DNA of 64,000 bases from Amaurobius ferox (GCA_951213105.1 OX578147.1:122747867-122811866); one strand, 5' to 3'. Positions 15,001 through 25,745 are shown, counted from the stretch's first letter. Notes: generated from the letters alone by a model not told the origin. Translations and numbers: made by a program.

Positions 15001-15486
15001 ACTATCGAGCTTAAAGTGTATGGGATTGTGATATAAGGTTTATAGTTCCTAAAGAATGCATGAAGTTTCTTGCCGATGATGGTGGTAACTTTCTTTGTTG
15101 GTGGTAACTTTCCTTGAAGTAAGACATTTGCCACATAACCCCAATTTTAAAATACTTTATCCAACAAACTCGCCCATACCACATAAATAAAATCAACTTA
15201 TTGACTATCGAGCTTAAAGTGTATGGGATTGTGATATAAGGTTTATAGTTCCTAAAGAATGCATGAAGTTTCTTGCCGATGATGGTGGTAACTTTCTTTG
15301 TTGGTGGTAACTTTCCTTGAAGTAAGACATTTGCCATATAACCCCAATTTTAAAATACTTTATCCAACAAAGTCGCCCATACCACATAAATAAAATCAAC
15401 TTATTGACTATCGAGCTTAAAGTGTATGGGATTGTGATATAAGGTTTATAGTTCCTAAAGAATGCATGAAGTTTTCTTGCCGATGA
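1..15486. repeat. 203-bp satellite DNA array, 76 complete units plus one partial
   Basis: A head-to-tail tandem array with a 203-bp period. Units begin at 1, 204 and 415, then every 203 bp to 15437, where the last copy breaks off after about 50 bp. The array runs off the left edge of the window. Unit 2 is 211 bp because of an 8-bp duplication at about 407-414. Copies are almost identical. I see one shared C/T site at unit offset 103 (T in 14 units) and six single-unit substitutions near 3154, 8482, 10588, 12454, 14390 and 15169. Each unit contains a 19-bp imperfect direct duplication starting with ggtggtaacttt, and a dyad ctttgttgg/ccaacaaag about 70 bp apart. Overlapping 108-residue minus-strand frames exist in every unit. 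Because 203 is not a multiple of three, these are by-products of the repeat and not a gene. The near-nucleosomal length is typical of satellites; a centromeric or heterochromatic role is inference. Confidence 0.98.
407..414. repeat. 8-bp duplication inside satellite unit 2
   Basis: At this point the usual gtgatataagg reads gtgatataatgatataagg, so gatata is duplicated with a spacer. It is the only length change I saw inside the array and shifts the phase of everything to its right by 8 bp. It looks like a replication-slippage event in a single unit. Confidence 0.9.
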
Positions 15487-16670
15487 ATTAATTGAGGGTA
15501 TTGATGAACTCTAACAAGAATACAACTGGTCCACCGATATTTATTGCTGCATGTGTGTAGTTGTATAGTTCCAAATTTGGGTTTTCAGGTAGATTGTAAT
15601 TTCGTTTCTATAGAAAAGCAAGGTAACCCGCATAAGTTATAAAAGAATAAGTAAAAATGATAAAATGCAAATATGTTCATATTTCTTTTCCATTTGAATA
15701 ATTTCTGCATACATTATATATTTTTTTTCTCATTTCAAATACTTCAAATACATCATCTTTACTTTCGATGTGTTAAGAATGGCTATAAAAAAAATTAGGC
15801 ATTAATTCTTAAAACTATTCCAATGTTTTCTTGCGTTCTACCTCGTTCAACGTTTTTTCCCTCTGCTCTAGAATAGCTTATATTAATGGTTCATTGTTTG
15901 ATTAGGAACATTTTTAATTTCTTCTCAGAAATTTATGACTCTCATTCAAAATATTCCTGTTCCACTTACCTTTAAAGCAAATACCATTACCTGAAGTAGA
16001 CGAATGCATATTTACATTGGCGTAAAAATCCAAAGAAAAATAATTTAGTGATTAAAATTATTCTATTTTTATGCGGGTTTAGAAGCAAATTAGGTTGTGT
16101 TACGACCGATGGTTGTATTTGATCTGCTGATACAATGTTTTGATGATAGAAAGCAATTGCAAAATATTTAATTATGCAATTCTATAAATTCGCATTTATG
16201 TTTAGTTATGTCTTCAAAGGAAACTATGTACATCAGTTTGAACTTATTTTAGAAAACAATCTCAGTGCATGCCTTAATTAGAAGTTTCGATAATTTTTGT
16301 CATTGCGATATATTTTTATAAGGAAAATATGAGAAGTTAGTTGTTTTCAGATGACAAAACATTCGAAATCAAGAAATCTTTCTCTAGGTTCCCTTTCAAT
16401 AGGATATTTCTTTTGAAAACACAGTACGCACAGACAGTTTACCTTTCGTAGGAGTTTCGTAGGAGAAAGGTGCAAGAACACTGAACTGTGTGATATTCTG
16501 AATTTCAAGTTCATAGGTGTTGGATTCGAATCCCAGATACAAAGAGGAACGTTTGGTGTTTTTGGTGGCACGCCTACGCTGTCTTAGTGGTGCGAGTTTA
16601 GTTAAAGGGATTTTAAACTTATACAAAACAAAACATCGATTTACTGTAACTTTTATCCAATTCTACTCTG
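15487..16670. other. AT-rich flank of the satellite, no gene seen
   Basis: The satellite ends abruptly at cgatga, after one extra T in the last partial unit (near 15474), and unrelated single-copy-looking DNA begins. I see no degenerate satellite units here, no recognisable coding segment and no known element. A tRNA B-box-like GGATTCGAATCCC at 16522-16534 has no matching A box. Confidence 0.6.
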
Positions 16671-17056
16671 GTATTTGAAAGTTTAAAGTCTGGTATTTAT
16701 AAGTTTTTACGTGTACGAATTCTCCTAAAACAATATTTATATAAAATATTCTTCGAAACCACTGATTTGACTAATTTTAAAGTTACAATACTTCGCTAAT
16801 TGCGACATAATGCAAAGGGCAAATGATTAACTGATCTTGATGTTATAAATTTGAAAGTATTTGAAAGTTTAAAGCCTGGTATTTAAAAATTTAAAGTCTG
16901 AAATTTATAAGTTTTTACGTATATGAATTCTTCTGGAACAATATATTTATATAAAATATTCGTCGAAACTACTGATTTAACTAATTTGAAAATTACAATA
17001 CTTCGCTAGTTGCGACATAATGCAAAGGACAAATAATTAACTGGTCTTGACGTTAT
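16671..17056. repeat. Tandem duplication, two diverged units of about 190 bp
   Basis: Unit 1 (16671-16856) and unit 2 (16857-about 17056) share the same order of blocks: gtatttgaaagtttaaag, tataagtttttacgt, tatataaaatattc, gaaac-act-gattt, acaatacttcgcta, ttgcgacataatgcaaagg and a final cttga-gttataaa. They differ by scattered substitutions and small indels, so this is an old local duplication. No coding potential is visible in either unit. Confidence 0.85.
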
Positions 17057-18294
17057 AAAATAGCCACCTCGAGTAAAAAGATAGCGCAGCCACTTCAAAA
17101 CAAGATATACCTCTATCGATGGACATATTTTAGGTATACATGGAATAACTCGCCGACTACCCTGATGCTTTTTCTTTAAAATATAATTTCTTTTCAATTT
17201 TATTATCTTTAATTCGAGCTGTACTTTTCATTGATACTGTTTGGTAGAACTTTATTTTAAGATGTTCTTGGTTTAAAGTCTACTATACAGGCTCTACCGT
17301 GCCCTGTCCAATGTCTTTATACTTCATTCAAGTATTTTTTTTCAATCCTGTTAGATATTAAACTTTGCTATCAAATGTGAGATGTGCTCATTTTTAGAAT
17401 AAAATGGATCAATATAATGTATATCGAAATGAAAATTATTTCAAAATGAAAATAAAAGATAAAGCAATCACATTTTTCCATCCATATAATCCTTTGGTAT
17501 TCAATTGAAATTTTTTTTAAAAAGATCGTTTATAATACTGTCCTATATCATAAAGAAAACGGAATAGAAGTAATAATCAATAATGCACTGAGATTATTCA
17601 ATTGTTTAGATTGCATCCAATATATTTTCAATTGTCTTGTATTATTATAACAATATTTTATGACAAATTTAATTTGTTTCTGCCATGATTTAACTTTCAA
17701 TACAGCGTTTTAACATTTTGAAAATATGATAAAGATTTAAAATGACTGATATAACATTTTTTCCGAAAATTGTATCAAATTCTTAACTTTCCTTCATACG
17801 GAATAAAAATAGAAAATTTGAATGATTTCTAAATTGAATATTATTGATATACATTTTTTTATCTACTGAATATAAAATGGATATTATTTTTGTATATTTA
17901 TTCAAGCAATCACTTTTAGTAATATTTACTGAATAGATTTAGTTGGGGTAGTACACATTTTCTCTAATGAAACGATTCGGATGCGTTTGCAAGCATCACC
18001 GTTACAGCAAAACGATGCATTACAAACAACTGGTAGCGTAACTGAAATGAATGTGTAACACCCTAGCCTTACTCACTGATCTGTAAACAGTAGGAAAAGT
18101 TATAGCCATTCTCGCCACAGATTAATTGGCGGACGTAACAGAAAGTGTAACATGTCGTCTAGTATCCATTTTATTTTTCGTAGTGAATGGATTTCCTTCA
18201 AACGTGCTTGCCCTACCGTGCTTTAAGAAGTTTCACTTCAAAAGAAGATGCAAAATAAATAAATATAATTAAGTATTTATTTGCTTAGTAAATA
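17057..18294. other. AT-rich intergenic DNA, nothing recognised
   Basis: I found no coding segment, RNA gene or element here. The stretch has long A/T runs and no convincing open frame. Two short strings resembling the composite SINE head (near 17288 and 18203) are only about 13 bp long and probably coincidental. Confidence 0.5.
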
Positions 18295-18720
18295 CTCAGG
18301 AACCGACTTAGCTCAACTGGAACCCTAGTCGTCCGCCCCCCCCCCACCTCTCGACATATAGGAAATGAACAAAAATACACAATTTGTCAAACACATGAAC
18401 GTATCCTAGAAAAAATTTAACAAATGAAATTTTTACATATTTTAATGAAATTTAAATTAGTGAAAACTTTCTCATCACAGCCTGAAAGCCTACATGCTCT
18501 ATATCTTGAATGTGTGCGTTTCTACTTATACGAATACCTACTTATCCATAAACTGAATCTTTCCTAAGAGCAAACCTATTACAATAGCATAATTTATTTT
18601 CCAGAAGTGGCCATTAATTTTTCTATTTTGCATTTGTTTATTTTGAAACGGGAGCCCGAGCAAGCTGTGCCGAGGAAGCTGTGTACGAGGAAGCACATGC
18701 TATGTTAGCCATGGCCTGTA
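18295..18720 (+). repeat. Dispersed repeat, copy 1 (partner at 29955-30260)
   Basis: This segment aligns in the same orientation with about 29955-30260. Shared blocks in order are gagctcaact-like, acctctcg-catata, gaaatgaaca-aaa, taatgaaatttaaatta, and ctttctcatcacagcc versus ctttgtcatcgtagcc, then a GC-richer end with cccg-aagctgt and ctggcc-gta. Copy 1 is longer because of AT-rich sequence between the two halves. No protein is evident. A nonautonomous interspersed element is likely but I cannot name the family. Confidence 0.65.
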
Positions 18721-18789
18721 AATAGTGTACATACACAGTGTATTTTCACTCTGCTGTTCGAAGTATCGTAATGTGGTCTTAATCCCATT

Positions 18790-19090
18790 TAGGTTTTTCG
18801 CATGCAGGATTCTTAAGCCTTCTTCTGGGCACATATTCTACATATTCTGGGCATCACATATCCACAGTCTGGACTACATCTTCTGGACATATATTCTACA
18901 TATTCTGGACACACATTCTATTCTAAAACGATTTTTTGTTAGCCTTTCGTATGGAGGATTCTTAAGCCTGCTTCTGGACACATATTCTACGTATTCTGGA
19001 CACGTATCCACATCCTGAACTACAACTTTTGGACACATATTCTACATATTCTGGACACATATTCTGTTCTAAAACAAATATTTTTTTGCT
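18790..19090. repeat. Tandem duplication of about 150 bp with internal short repeats
   Basis: Two consecutive units (about 18790-18937 and 18938-19090) each carry cgcatg-agg or cgtatggagg, then ggattcttaagcct, then several copies of a 25-27 bp motif built on tctggacacatattctacat, and end with attct-ttctaaaac. The structure is a higher-order duplication of a minisatellite. The plus-strand frame at 18725-19018 is an artefact of this repeat. Confidence 0.85.
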
Positions 19091-20001
19091 AGCTCTATAA
19101 ACGGAAGATTATCTTCATAATCATATTTTCCTCTGTTCACTGAATAAAGTAGGACTTAACGAAAGTTGGTGTAGAGAGATCTTCATCAGAAATGTGATGA
19201 ATCATATGAAATAAAGCTACAGCTTGACTAACACGGAAACTCGTATAACCGTGACGCAGACAACACGAAACCTCGTATAACTGGGACTTAATAATATGTT
19301 AGATTAAATACTACATCTCCCTGTTTGTATTGTTTTTATAATTTTCAACAGTTGCTAAATAAAATTGTATTACCAATCTCACTATATTACCCAACATAGA
19401 AAATGTTATTTAGGTATGACTCAAGATACAAACCTCAAAAACACTTATCGAACATTCGGCTTTATATAAATAACATATTCATATGTAATGAAAACATTAA
19501 TCCGTTCGTGACAAAGCACCCACCCCCAACCTCAGGTTATATTTTTGCATTATTATTGACAAAAAAACAATGAATGCAAGATGTTAGTCTTAGTCGCATA
19601 GTCAATCTAATTCATCCAAAAGGAAAGGCAGTCGGGAGCATTCACACAAGCCCCTGGTAATGAATTTCCATTTGTGTTCCGGAGAGACTCATTTGTTGGG
19701 AGTGTTCTGCGGTTTCAGAATCACCCTCTGTGGAGTTGAAATCGAAGAAGATTCTTCTTTTGTGCCCTCGCAAGGGATGAAGAAAAAAAGGGATTCTTGG
19801 TGATTTCTTCGTTGAATAGCATTAATATATTTGAAATCCATTGAGAGTGTGAAAAGAATTCCTCACCATCTTTTTTTCCGATAAGCATTTCAATAATGAT
19901 AATTTGCTATTTATTGATTAGTATTAGATGCAACAAATCTTATACGTGCAACACCTGCTTTCCTTCGTAGATTAACAAATTTAGAAGTTGTGTGAGTCTG
20001 T
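19091..20001. other. AT-rich DNA with one GC-richer stretch, no gene recognised
   Basis: Near 19200-19290 there is a small imperfect duplication of aacacg-aa-ctcgtataac. From about 19620 to 19800 the sequence is noticeably less AT-rich and less repetitive than its surroundings. I could not assign it to a gene or element. Confidence 0.4.
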
Positions 20002-20027
20002 GGGGGTGGGGTTGGGGGGGGGGGGGT
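20002..20027 (+). other. G-rich tract with quadruplex potential
   Basis: The plus strand reads G5, T, G4, TT and then a run of about 13 G. This fits the usual intramolecular G-quadruplex rule if the long run supplies two G-tracts. It lies in AT-rich DNA with no gene nearby, so any function is speculative. Confidence 0.6.
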
Positions 20028-20536
20028 GAGAACAAAACGAGCTGCGTTATAAATAGATCCGGCTGGAAATAAATATGTGTTTTGTTGATATCGATAAAAT
20101 TATGAAATCAATCAGGATTTCCTGGAATAAATTCTGGAATTGTCTGGATTACATTTAAATATGGTGATTTTTGCAATATTTATACCAGAATTATAACATT
20201 TATTTCGATGCTCTGAAAAATATAAAAAAAAAATTGCTGCCCTTTTTCTGGTTCAAGCTCTTAGGAAACTGGTAAACCTCTGGTTTTCAGCGATTGAAAT
20301 GATTGTATCACATTTCATATGCATCTCTCAATTTGTTCGAGATACTTACTTACCCGATAGATATCGTTGAAGAAAAGATCGACTTTTAGACGATACTGAA
20401 ATACTTAAAGATACTCAACTTTTGGAATTCCATCAAAGTTTGAGAGCCCATTTTTTGACGCTTAAAATATTTCCATTCTTTGCAATTTCGAGGAGTTAAC
20501 AACAATGTAAATTGCAGCAAGTACTATACCAAAATA

Positions 20537-20585
20537 CTATATATATATACCAATATATATATATATATATATATGTATATAATGA
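20537..20585. repeat. AT dinucleotide microsatellite
   Basis: Alternating AT/TA tracts, interrupted by a short spacer, occupy this interval. No other structure is visible. Confidence 0.8.
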
Positions 20586-22336
20586 GAAAGTGACAAAAAT
20601 GCATATACTATGATCCAAAGAAGCTAAGGTAATAAACTATTTAGTCTATTGTCCCCATTTTTAAGTCCTATTTTTCAATTTGAAGCCTCTGAAACCTTTT
20701 TTGGCAGAAGCGGGTGAAATTCCTGTCCACGACCTGTGTTTGCAGTGCAAATAAAAATTCCAGTATGTACTGGATATTTTGTTTGTTATAGAAACCAATA
20801 CTTTCGCCATGAGATTTGTCACTTGAGGTGAGGATTAGCATGCTCTTTTTATGCATAACAGTACATTCTCAGGGATTGCATCATTCTGATTAGTTGGATA
20901 AGAGGTTTTTCTCTACTTTCAAATATCAGGACATTGTCACTGTGCTGAAATAAACTTTATTTTCTGTTTCATTGGTCATATTTTTCTCTTTCATTGACGT
21001 TTCAGCAACGACAACCGTTGTAGCAACCGTTTGTAGCAACGACATTTTTAAACAATGGACAATGTCTGTTCCGCCCGGGAATAATTTCTTAAATTAATAT
21101 AAAAGCTAGATATTTGTATCGCATTATATGCAAAAATTAATATTGGTTGAAATCCTGTCAAAATATACCCATTTAGAACCAAAATATCATGAAGTTTTAA
21201 CCAGACTTACGTTCTGCTTTAAACACTTAATAAAATAAAACAACGTCGCTTTCCAATTGAGAATAAATACATTCACAGAGCTTCAGACCACGTCATCCAT
21301 TTTACAATATTCTTATGTTTTGGGGTGAAGTGTCAGTTGAAATCTCAGGACGGTAAAAAAGCTTTAAAAGTAATATATTGAAATATAAAGGCAGAAGAAA
21401 CAACTTCAGATTGTAGAGAAAGTCGGTTAACGCCCACATTAGATTTCGTTCAGCCTGAAAATAAGATAATTTATACACCACGTACGAGCTCACTTCAGAA
21501 TCCCAAAAGACTGCTGACTGTCCAAGAAAAATCAATTGACATCCACAGTCTTGCCTGACCATCGTCTAAATCCCAAATCTAATCTCTTGGAAGAAAGAAT
21601 GTAACTTAAGGGCGGAATTTCCAAGCAATCCGTTTGTAACAAATCCTTGTTAGCTTTCCAACGAGGACCACGGAGTGACATTTAGTTGTTTTACGTTACC
21701 AGGGGCTTGCAAAAAATGATTGTGAAGATCCGGATGTAAAGCACAGTTGATGTTAATGTCCTAGTTCTTTCAGATGGTGAAGTTTTTGTGGTGGTCCTGT
21801 GTTGATTTTATTTAGTTTCATTTAAAAATATGATACGTCTAATATGACTTTTTTGTATAAGACAGATTTACTATGTCTTATGTAATAGATTAGAAAAAAT
21901 CGATTTTGTGGAAAAATAAAAAATAAAACTTGAGCTTTTATATTGATTGATCTCGATAAAATTTACTAGATTGTGGTCACTAAACGACTGCTACTACCTA
22001 TTACAAAAATCATAACGACTATCATGGAAATTGCTTTGCTCTTTCATAAATACCAATGAGAAATGAGAAAAATACAATTTCTAGTATCTCGAATAATACA
22101 ATTTCTAATATCTCGAAAAATACAATTTCTAATATTTCGTGCAAGGATTACATTAATTCTGAAACATGGTTTCGATTAATTTCTAGCTAATCATACTTAC
22201 AAATCCTCCACTCATTTCAGAACAATGGAAAAAAAAATATTACAGTTTAAATTGATTTATTCATTTTGGTCAAAAACTGTAATATCTCGGTAAAAGCACG
22301 TATTATTGCCAAATAAATGATACAATCCCTGTACAT
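20586..22336. other. AT-rich DNA, nothing recognised
   Basis: There are several small open frames on the minus strand (20668-20856 and 21302-21562) without recognisable domains, codon bias or repeat support. A tandem string of three short aatacaatttctaat-atctcg-like units lies near 22075-22140. I see no RNA gene. Confidence 0.45.
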
Positions 22337-22544
22337 ACAGGCTGTTTCAAAAATACTGAACTGTCTTATAACTTTGAACCATTAGTACTAGAAACATACT
22401 GTTCCAACGGGAAAACTTTTTTTTAATCCTAAGAAAAAATATAGTAAAACACTTTCAAAACTGTGTGACTTATTTGCATGATAATACAGAAAACAAATTT
22501 TTATATATCTCTCACCCACTTAGATCAGAAAATTCAATTACTCA

Positions 22545-22620
22545 AAAAAATTGGAAAAATCTGTGGTTTGATTCCCGGTTTGGGCAGCAATGTTTTCTAT
22601 AATGGCACCCAACACAAATC
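22545..22620 (+). repeat. tRNA-like SINE head fragment (copy 1)
   Basis: The Pol III B-box-like GGTTTGATTCC lies at 22565-22575. The following sequence (cagcaatgttttctataa) resembles that after the second copy at 22893-22985 (gtagcaaggttctttacaa), so both appear to be heads of the same tRNA-derived family. The A-box half is not recognisable in this copy. It may be a degraded SINE or chance similarity. Confidence 0.4.
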
Positions 22621-22892
22621 AACCATGTAGATTAGTGCAAAGATATCGGGAGTCTAAAGGTGACTCAAGTACAACTAGCACAAATTCAGTGGACTCTGGT
22701 ATATTGAACGCTGATTTTAAATCGGGAAGTTAACAACTACGCAAGAAGTTAACTTAGAGGATAAAAATAGCATCAGAAGGCTAACCTGAAGTAAAAATAG
22801 TAGGAGGCGGTCAGTCGGATTACCATTTGCACGTCAATTTGACATTATAAGGCAGGTAATGCAGGACCACTTCGACAAGAGCTTGCAATTCT

Positions 22893-22985
22893 ATCCCAGT
22901 AGCTTAAGGGTAGAGATTTTGCTAGCCAGTACAAATATCCATGGTTTGATTCCCGATTAGAGTAGCAAGGTTCTTTACAACGAAT
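22893..22985 (+). repeat. tRNA-like SINE head fragment (copy 2)
   Basis: An A-box-like tagcttaagggtagag at 22900-22915 is followed 43 bp later by B-box-like GGTTTGATTCC at 22943-22953. That is the spacing of a tRNA-derived Pol III promoter. It is not an intact tRNA gene: I see no proper acceptor stem. A tRNA-derived SINE head is the best reading. Confidence 0.45.
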
Positions 22986-23127
22986 TTTAGCAATTTTCTA
23001 ATCAGAAGTATGAGTGTAGCGATAACGGTTAAAAGGTAATGTCTAGTAAGTTTTTTTAATACATAGTGTATAATAAAGTACTTACAGAAGTTACCTGTTT
23101 TTGTAATTTCATCATATCTTCATTCTA

Positions 23128-23540
23128 CAGGGCGATTAAACAAAGATGGTCCAAACTTTACGAGGTGGTAGTAGACACCAAACCAAGGATTTTTCGTCAT
23201 AGGTTACAGGATCCGAAATTAAATGTAAAGGCGCCAGTGGGCGCTTAATGATGAAATCGAGGAGGTGGGGCGAAAACACAAGAATGACTTAGTTATGACG
23301 TAACATTTAATAAACAATAATTACAGTAATGGCTCAAAAGAGCGACCGCCAACCTGAATGCACGTCTCACAGCGGCGATTGAGGGGTTGGCGAATTCTCT
23401 TAAACAGACCAAACATGTCGCGCACTTCGGTAGCAGTTGCCGAAATTCTAGCAACGAGTTCCTCTTCAGATTCAAGAACGGTATCCTAGACTCTTGAGAT
23501 ATCCCCACAAAAAGAAGATCCATAGATGAAATGCATATCG
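23128..23540 (-). pseudogene. Truncated, frameshifted mariner-type (DUF4817 group) transposase with one terminal repeat
   Basis: On the minus strand, reading towards the stop at 23321-23323, an FFLWGYLKS block near 23500-23515 is followed after a frame change by LESEEELVARI, a GLFKRIRQ segment, RRCETCIQVGGRSFE and a short tail. This is the characteristic C-terminus of DDE transposases in the mariner-like group that carries a DUF4817 N-terminal domain. Only the last 80 or so residues remain, split over two frames, so the gene is dead. Downstream, cagggcgattaaacaaa at 23128 preceded by TA looks like the element's terminal inverted repeat and TA target site. The N-terminal and catalytic parts and the opposite terminal repeat are absent. 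The group assignment rests on recalled motifs. Confidence 0.75.
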
Positions 23541-23559
23541 GCTTTTTCCCTGTTTGTAA

Positions 23560-23828
23560 ATTGCTTCATCGTCTGAAAAGTTGGAGTTGCGAACACCTGC
23601 TGCAAAGCTGATAAGGCCTTACATTCGGTGTTACGATAATTTGCATAAGGGTTCTTCTTTCCCAGATGAAATTTGCATACGTGGTTTTCTTCTTCAACTA
23701 GAAAATAACAACCAGAATGAAGCTTTTAAGTTTGCTGAGCGCCGTTTCCTAACAAATAAGAGACCTGTAACGCCTTTATGTTTCACTTCTGACCCTGTTA
23801 ACCATGATGAAAAATGCTTGGTTTAGTG
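23560..23828 (+). CDS. Coding-like terminal exon candidate, unknown protein
   Basis: An open stretch runs from 23560 to a TAG at 23826-23828 and encodes about 88 residues. Recognisable pieces include SSFPDEICIRGFLLQLENN, FKFAERRF and the end NHDEKCLV. Composition and codon use look more protein-like than other open frames here, which are rich in I, K, N and Y. There is no ATG near the start, but a pyrimidine-containing stretch ending in AAAAG lies just before 23581, so an internal or terminal exon is possible. An AATAAA lies about 110 bp after the stop. It sits directly beside a transposase relic, so it could also be element-derived. I recognise no family. Confidence 0.3.
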
Positions 23829-23879
23829 TGTACAACCACCTTGTAAGTCTAATCCATCTTTTGTTATCACCATGTATAT

Positions 23880-24380
23880 TCATCACAACATTTGTAAATT
23901 GTATTCAGGTTCAAACAGAAAATTGATTACATGTATGCAAATAAAATTTAGATTAAACAACATTGAACATCAGTAACAAATATTTGAGATTATATTTACC
24001 TTTATTCACTTAACAGCATAAAATAAAAATGCTCGTTTGCCTGTGTTAATAAACAAACATCGTAGCAATGTTTGTCATTATTCTTGTACATTTACATTTC
24101 AAACAGTGTTAGAGAAGCTGTTGGAAAAGCTAATACAACCCTGGAAACAATTCATGCAATATATATATATATACTAGAAAAGATATCCGCTTGCGAAATA
24201 GATATTTGGGAAGAAAGCGACATTTGAAAGATAAGGAACAAGTATTCAAATTTTAAGGACAATATTTTAATTAGTATTGTTTAATCATCTCCCCTTCCTT
24301 CAAAGGTGACGTGTAGTTGGTAAGATACGATGTAGAATTTTATAAATAGATTAAAGTAGTATAAAGATTAAAGTAGTAAT
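23880..24380. repeat. Duplicated segment, copy 1 (partner at 25290-25745)
   Basis: This segment aligns in the same orientation with about 25290-25745. Shared blocks in order are ttcagg-cagaaaa, tagcataaaa-at-tcatttacctgtgt-like, aataaaca-acat, gttggaaaagctaatacaa, aggcaatatatat-like, cggcatttgaaaga-like, attttaatta, and tagaattttataaat. The copies are about 1.4 kb apart and substantially diverged. It contains no convincing coding sequence and could be an interspersed element or an old local duplication. Confidence 0.75.
23940..23945 (+). promoter_or_regulatory. Candidate polyadenylation signal AATAAA
   Basis: This AATAAA is about 110 bp after the stop of the coding-like stretch at 23560-23828. 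In DNA this AT-rich the hexamer is common, so the call depends entirely on that exon being real. Confidence 0.15.
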
Positions 24381-24624
24381 TTGCTGTTATAAAACAGGTG
24401 TTAATTGGATACATTTTAGGTCTTCCTGTAGAAATATTTTTTCATCAATTGCATCAAAAGCAAAAGCACATGTCCTGTCTATTTTATCCTGTTAATTTTT
24501 GTATGTTTAATTATATCTGCATCTTTATATGATATGTACGAGTATAACTCAAAGTTATATATTTTTCTTCATGTTCCATTTTCTTTTAATACCTCCAACA
24601 ATGTTCCGCAAAATTTTACTTTAG

Positions 24625-24716
24625 AAGATGCAAAGGATTTTTCACCATTTGCCGTGAATGCCCCAGTTTCTGAGGCATGGCTTAAAGTTGGTGAGCAGGT
24701 CCCAGAAGTGCAGTAA
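24625..24716 (+). CDS. Second coding-like terminal exon candidate, unknown protein
   Basis: After a pyrimidine-containing stretch ending in ttttactttag at 24624, the frame reads DAKDFSPFAVNAPVSEAWLK and then GEQVPEVQ before a TAA at 24714-24716. The composition (A, V, P, E, W) is unlike random AT-rich translation. Upstream in the same frame the translation becomes low complexity, consistent with intron sequence before a splice acceptor. I recognise no domain. Whether it belongs with 23560-23828 is unknown; both end in stops, so they could be alternative last exons or unrelated. Confidence 0.25.
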
Positions 24717-24919
24717 TACTTTTATCCTTTTTGCATTTAAGTATGACATGAAAAAAAATCCCCAATCACTAAAAATAGCAATATGCAAACCATATTCGAT
24801 TTGAATTAAAATTAATAACAGGAATGTTTACCAGAAAAATACTGTAATTACGTTAGTAAATAGATAATTGTAACAGTCAAAGGTATTGACGACTCCGACT
24901 CGAAACATCCTCCAGACGA

Positions 24920-25005
24920 TTATTTTAAATCTAATGTCCAAATAATAATTATTTAATTAATGTCCAAATAATAATTAATTATTTAATTCTAATGTCCAAA
25001 TCTAT
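24920..25005. repeat. Short tandem repeat of a 29-36 bp unit
   Basis: Three consecutive units start with taatgtccaaat and continue aataattatttaatt with small length differences. Simple slippage-type repeat. Confidence 0.7.
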
Positions 25006-25289
25006 TCTGCTGAAATGCCATTTTTACAACTATTACCACATACCGAAGCTTGAAAGCTAGGAATCCCTCTTAAGTCAAATCGCCAAAAATATTGACCAAG
25101 CAAGTAATTTCAAAAGATTAAGATTAGTGCAAATATATCTGTTCCCTTGATAATTGCAAATATATTTGCTCCCTTATTTAATCCGTTATGCGTATTACGG
25201 ATAATTAAAACTGAATTATACTACCCACTGAATTCAATTTAATTAGATTTTACTGTACTTAAATAATACTACCAATATTCTTCTCAACT

Positions 25290-25745
25290 CTTGTATGCTG
25301 TCTTTAAATTCAGGCAGAAAACTGCTTACGCAATTGAAACTTTGAATACAAAACATCAAGATCAAAAATACACGATTATAAATGGTCTCATTTACATGTT
25401 AGCATAAAAATATTCATTTACCTGTGTAAATAAACAGACATTATAGAAATATTTGTTACTGTTGAACATTTGTTTTAAAGTTGTGTTGAAGAATCTGTTG
25501 GAAAAGCTAATACAATTTAGAAAACATTTCAGGCAATATATATGAATGAAAGAGTTCCGCATGCAAATTAGATTTTTAAGAACAAAGCGGCATTTGAAAG
25601 AAAGGAGAGACGGATTCAAATTGCAAGGGAAGTATTTTAATTACCACCGTTTTATCACCTCTTTCTTTCAAAAGTACCTTGCGGTCGGTTATGAATTACG
25701 CTATAGAATTTTATAAATATGTAAATTAAAATAGTCCATAGAGAT
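25290..25745. repeat. Duplicated segment, copy 2 (partner at 23880-24380)
   Basis: See the copy 1 entry for shared blocks. This copy lacks the long TA tract found in copy 1 and has its own substitutions throughout, so neither is a recent duplicate of the other. Confidence 0.75.

Noticed and set aside
184..15399. More than seventy overlapping minus-strand frames of 108 residues
   Set aside because: They are identical because the DNA repeats every 203 bp. Each frame crosses unit borders in three phases, and no start or stop context or composition suggests a protein. Treated as satellite shadows.
204..15436. Higher-order periodicity of 8 or 5 units in the T-variant satellite units
   Set aside because: Four pairs of variant units are 8 units apart and four are 5 apart. 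With 14 variants among 76 units, about two such pairs are expected by chance, so this is not convincing.
16522..16534. tRNA B-box-like GGATTCGAATCCC
   Set aside because: The motif is itself nearly palindromic, and neither strand has an A box at tRNA spacing or a plausible cloverleaf.
17288..18219. Short matches to the composite SINE start (gctctaccgtg near 17288, gccctaccgtgct near 18203)
   Set aside because: Similarity stops after about 13 bp and no 5S or body sequence follows.
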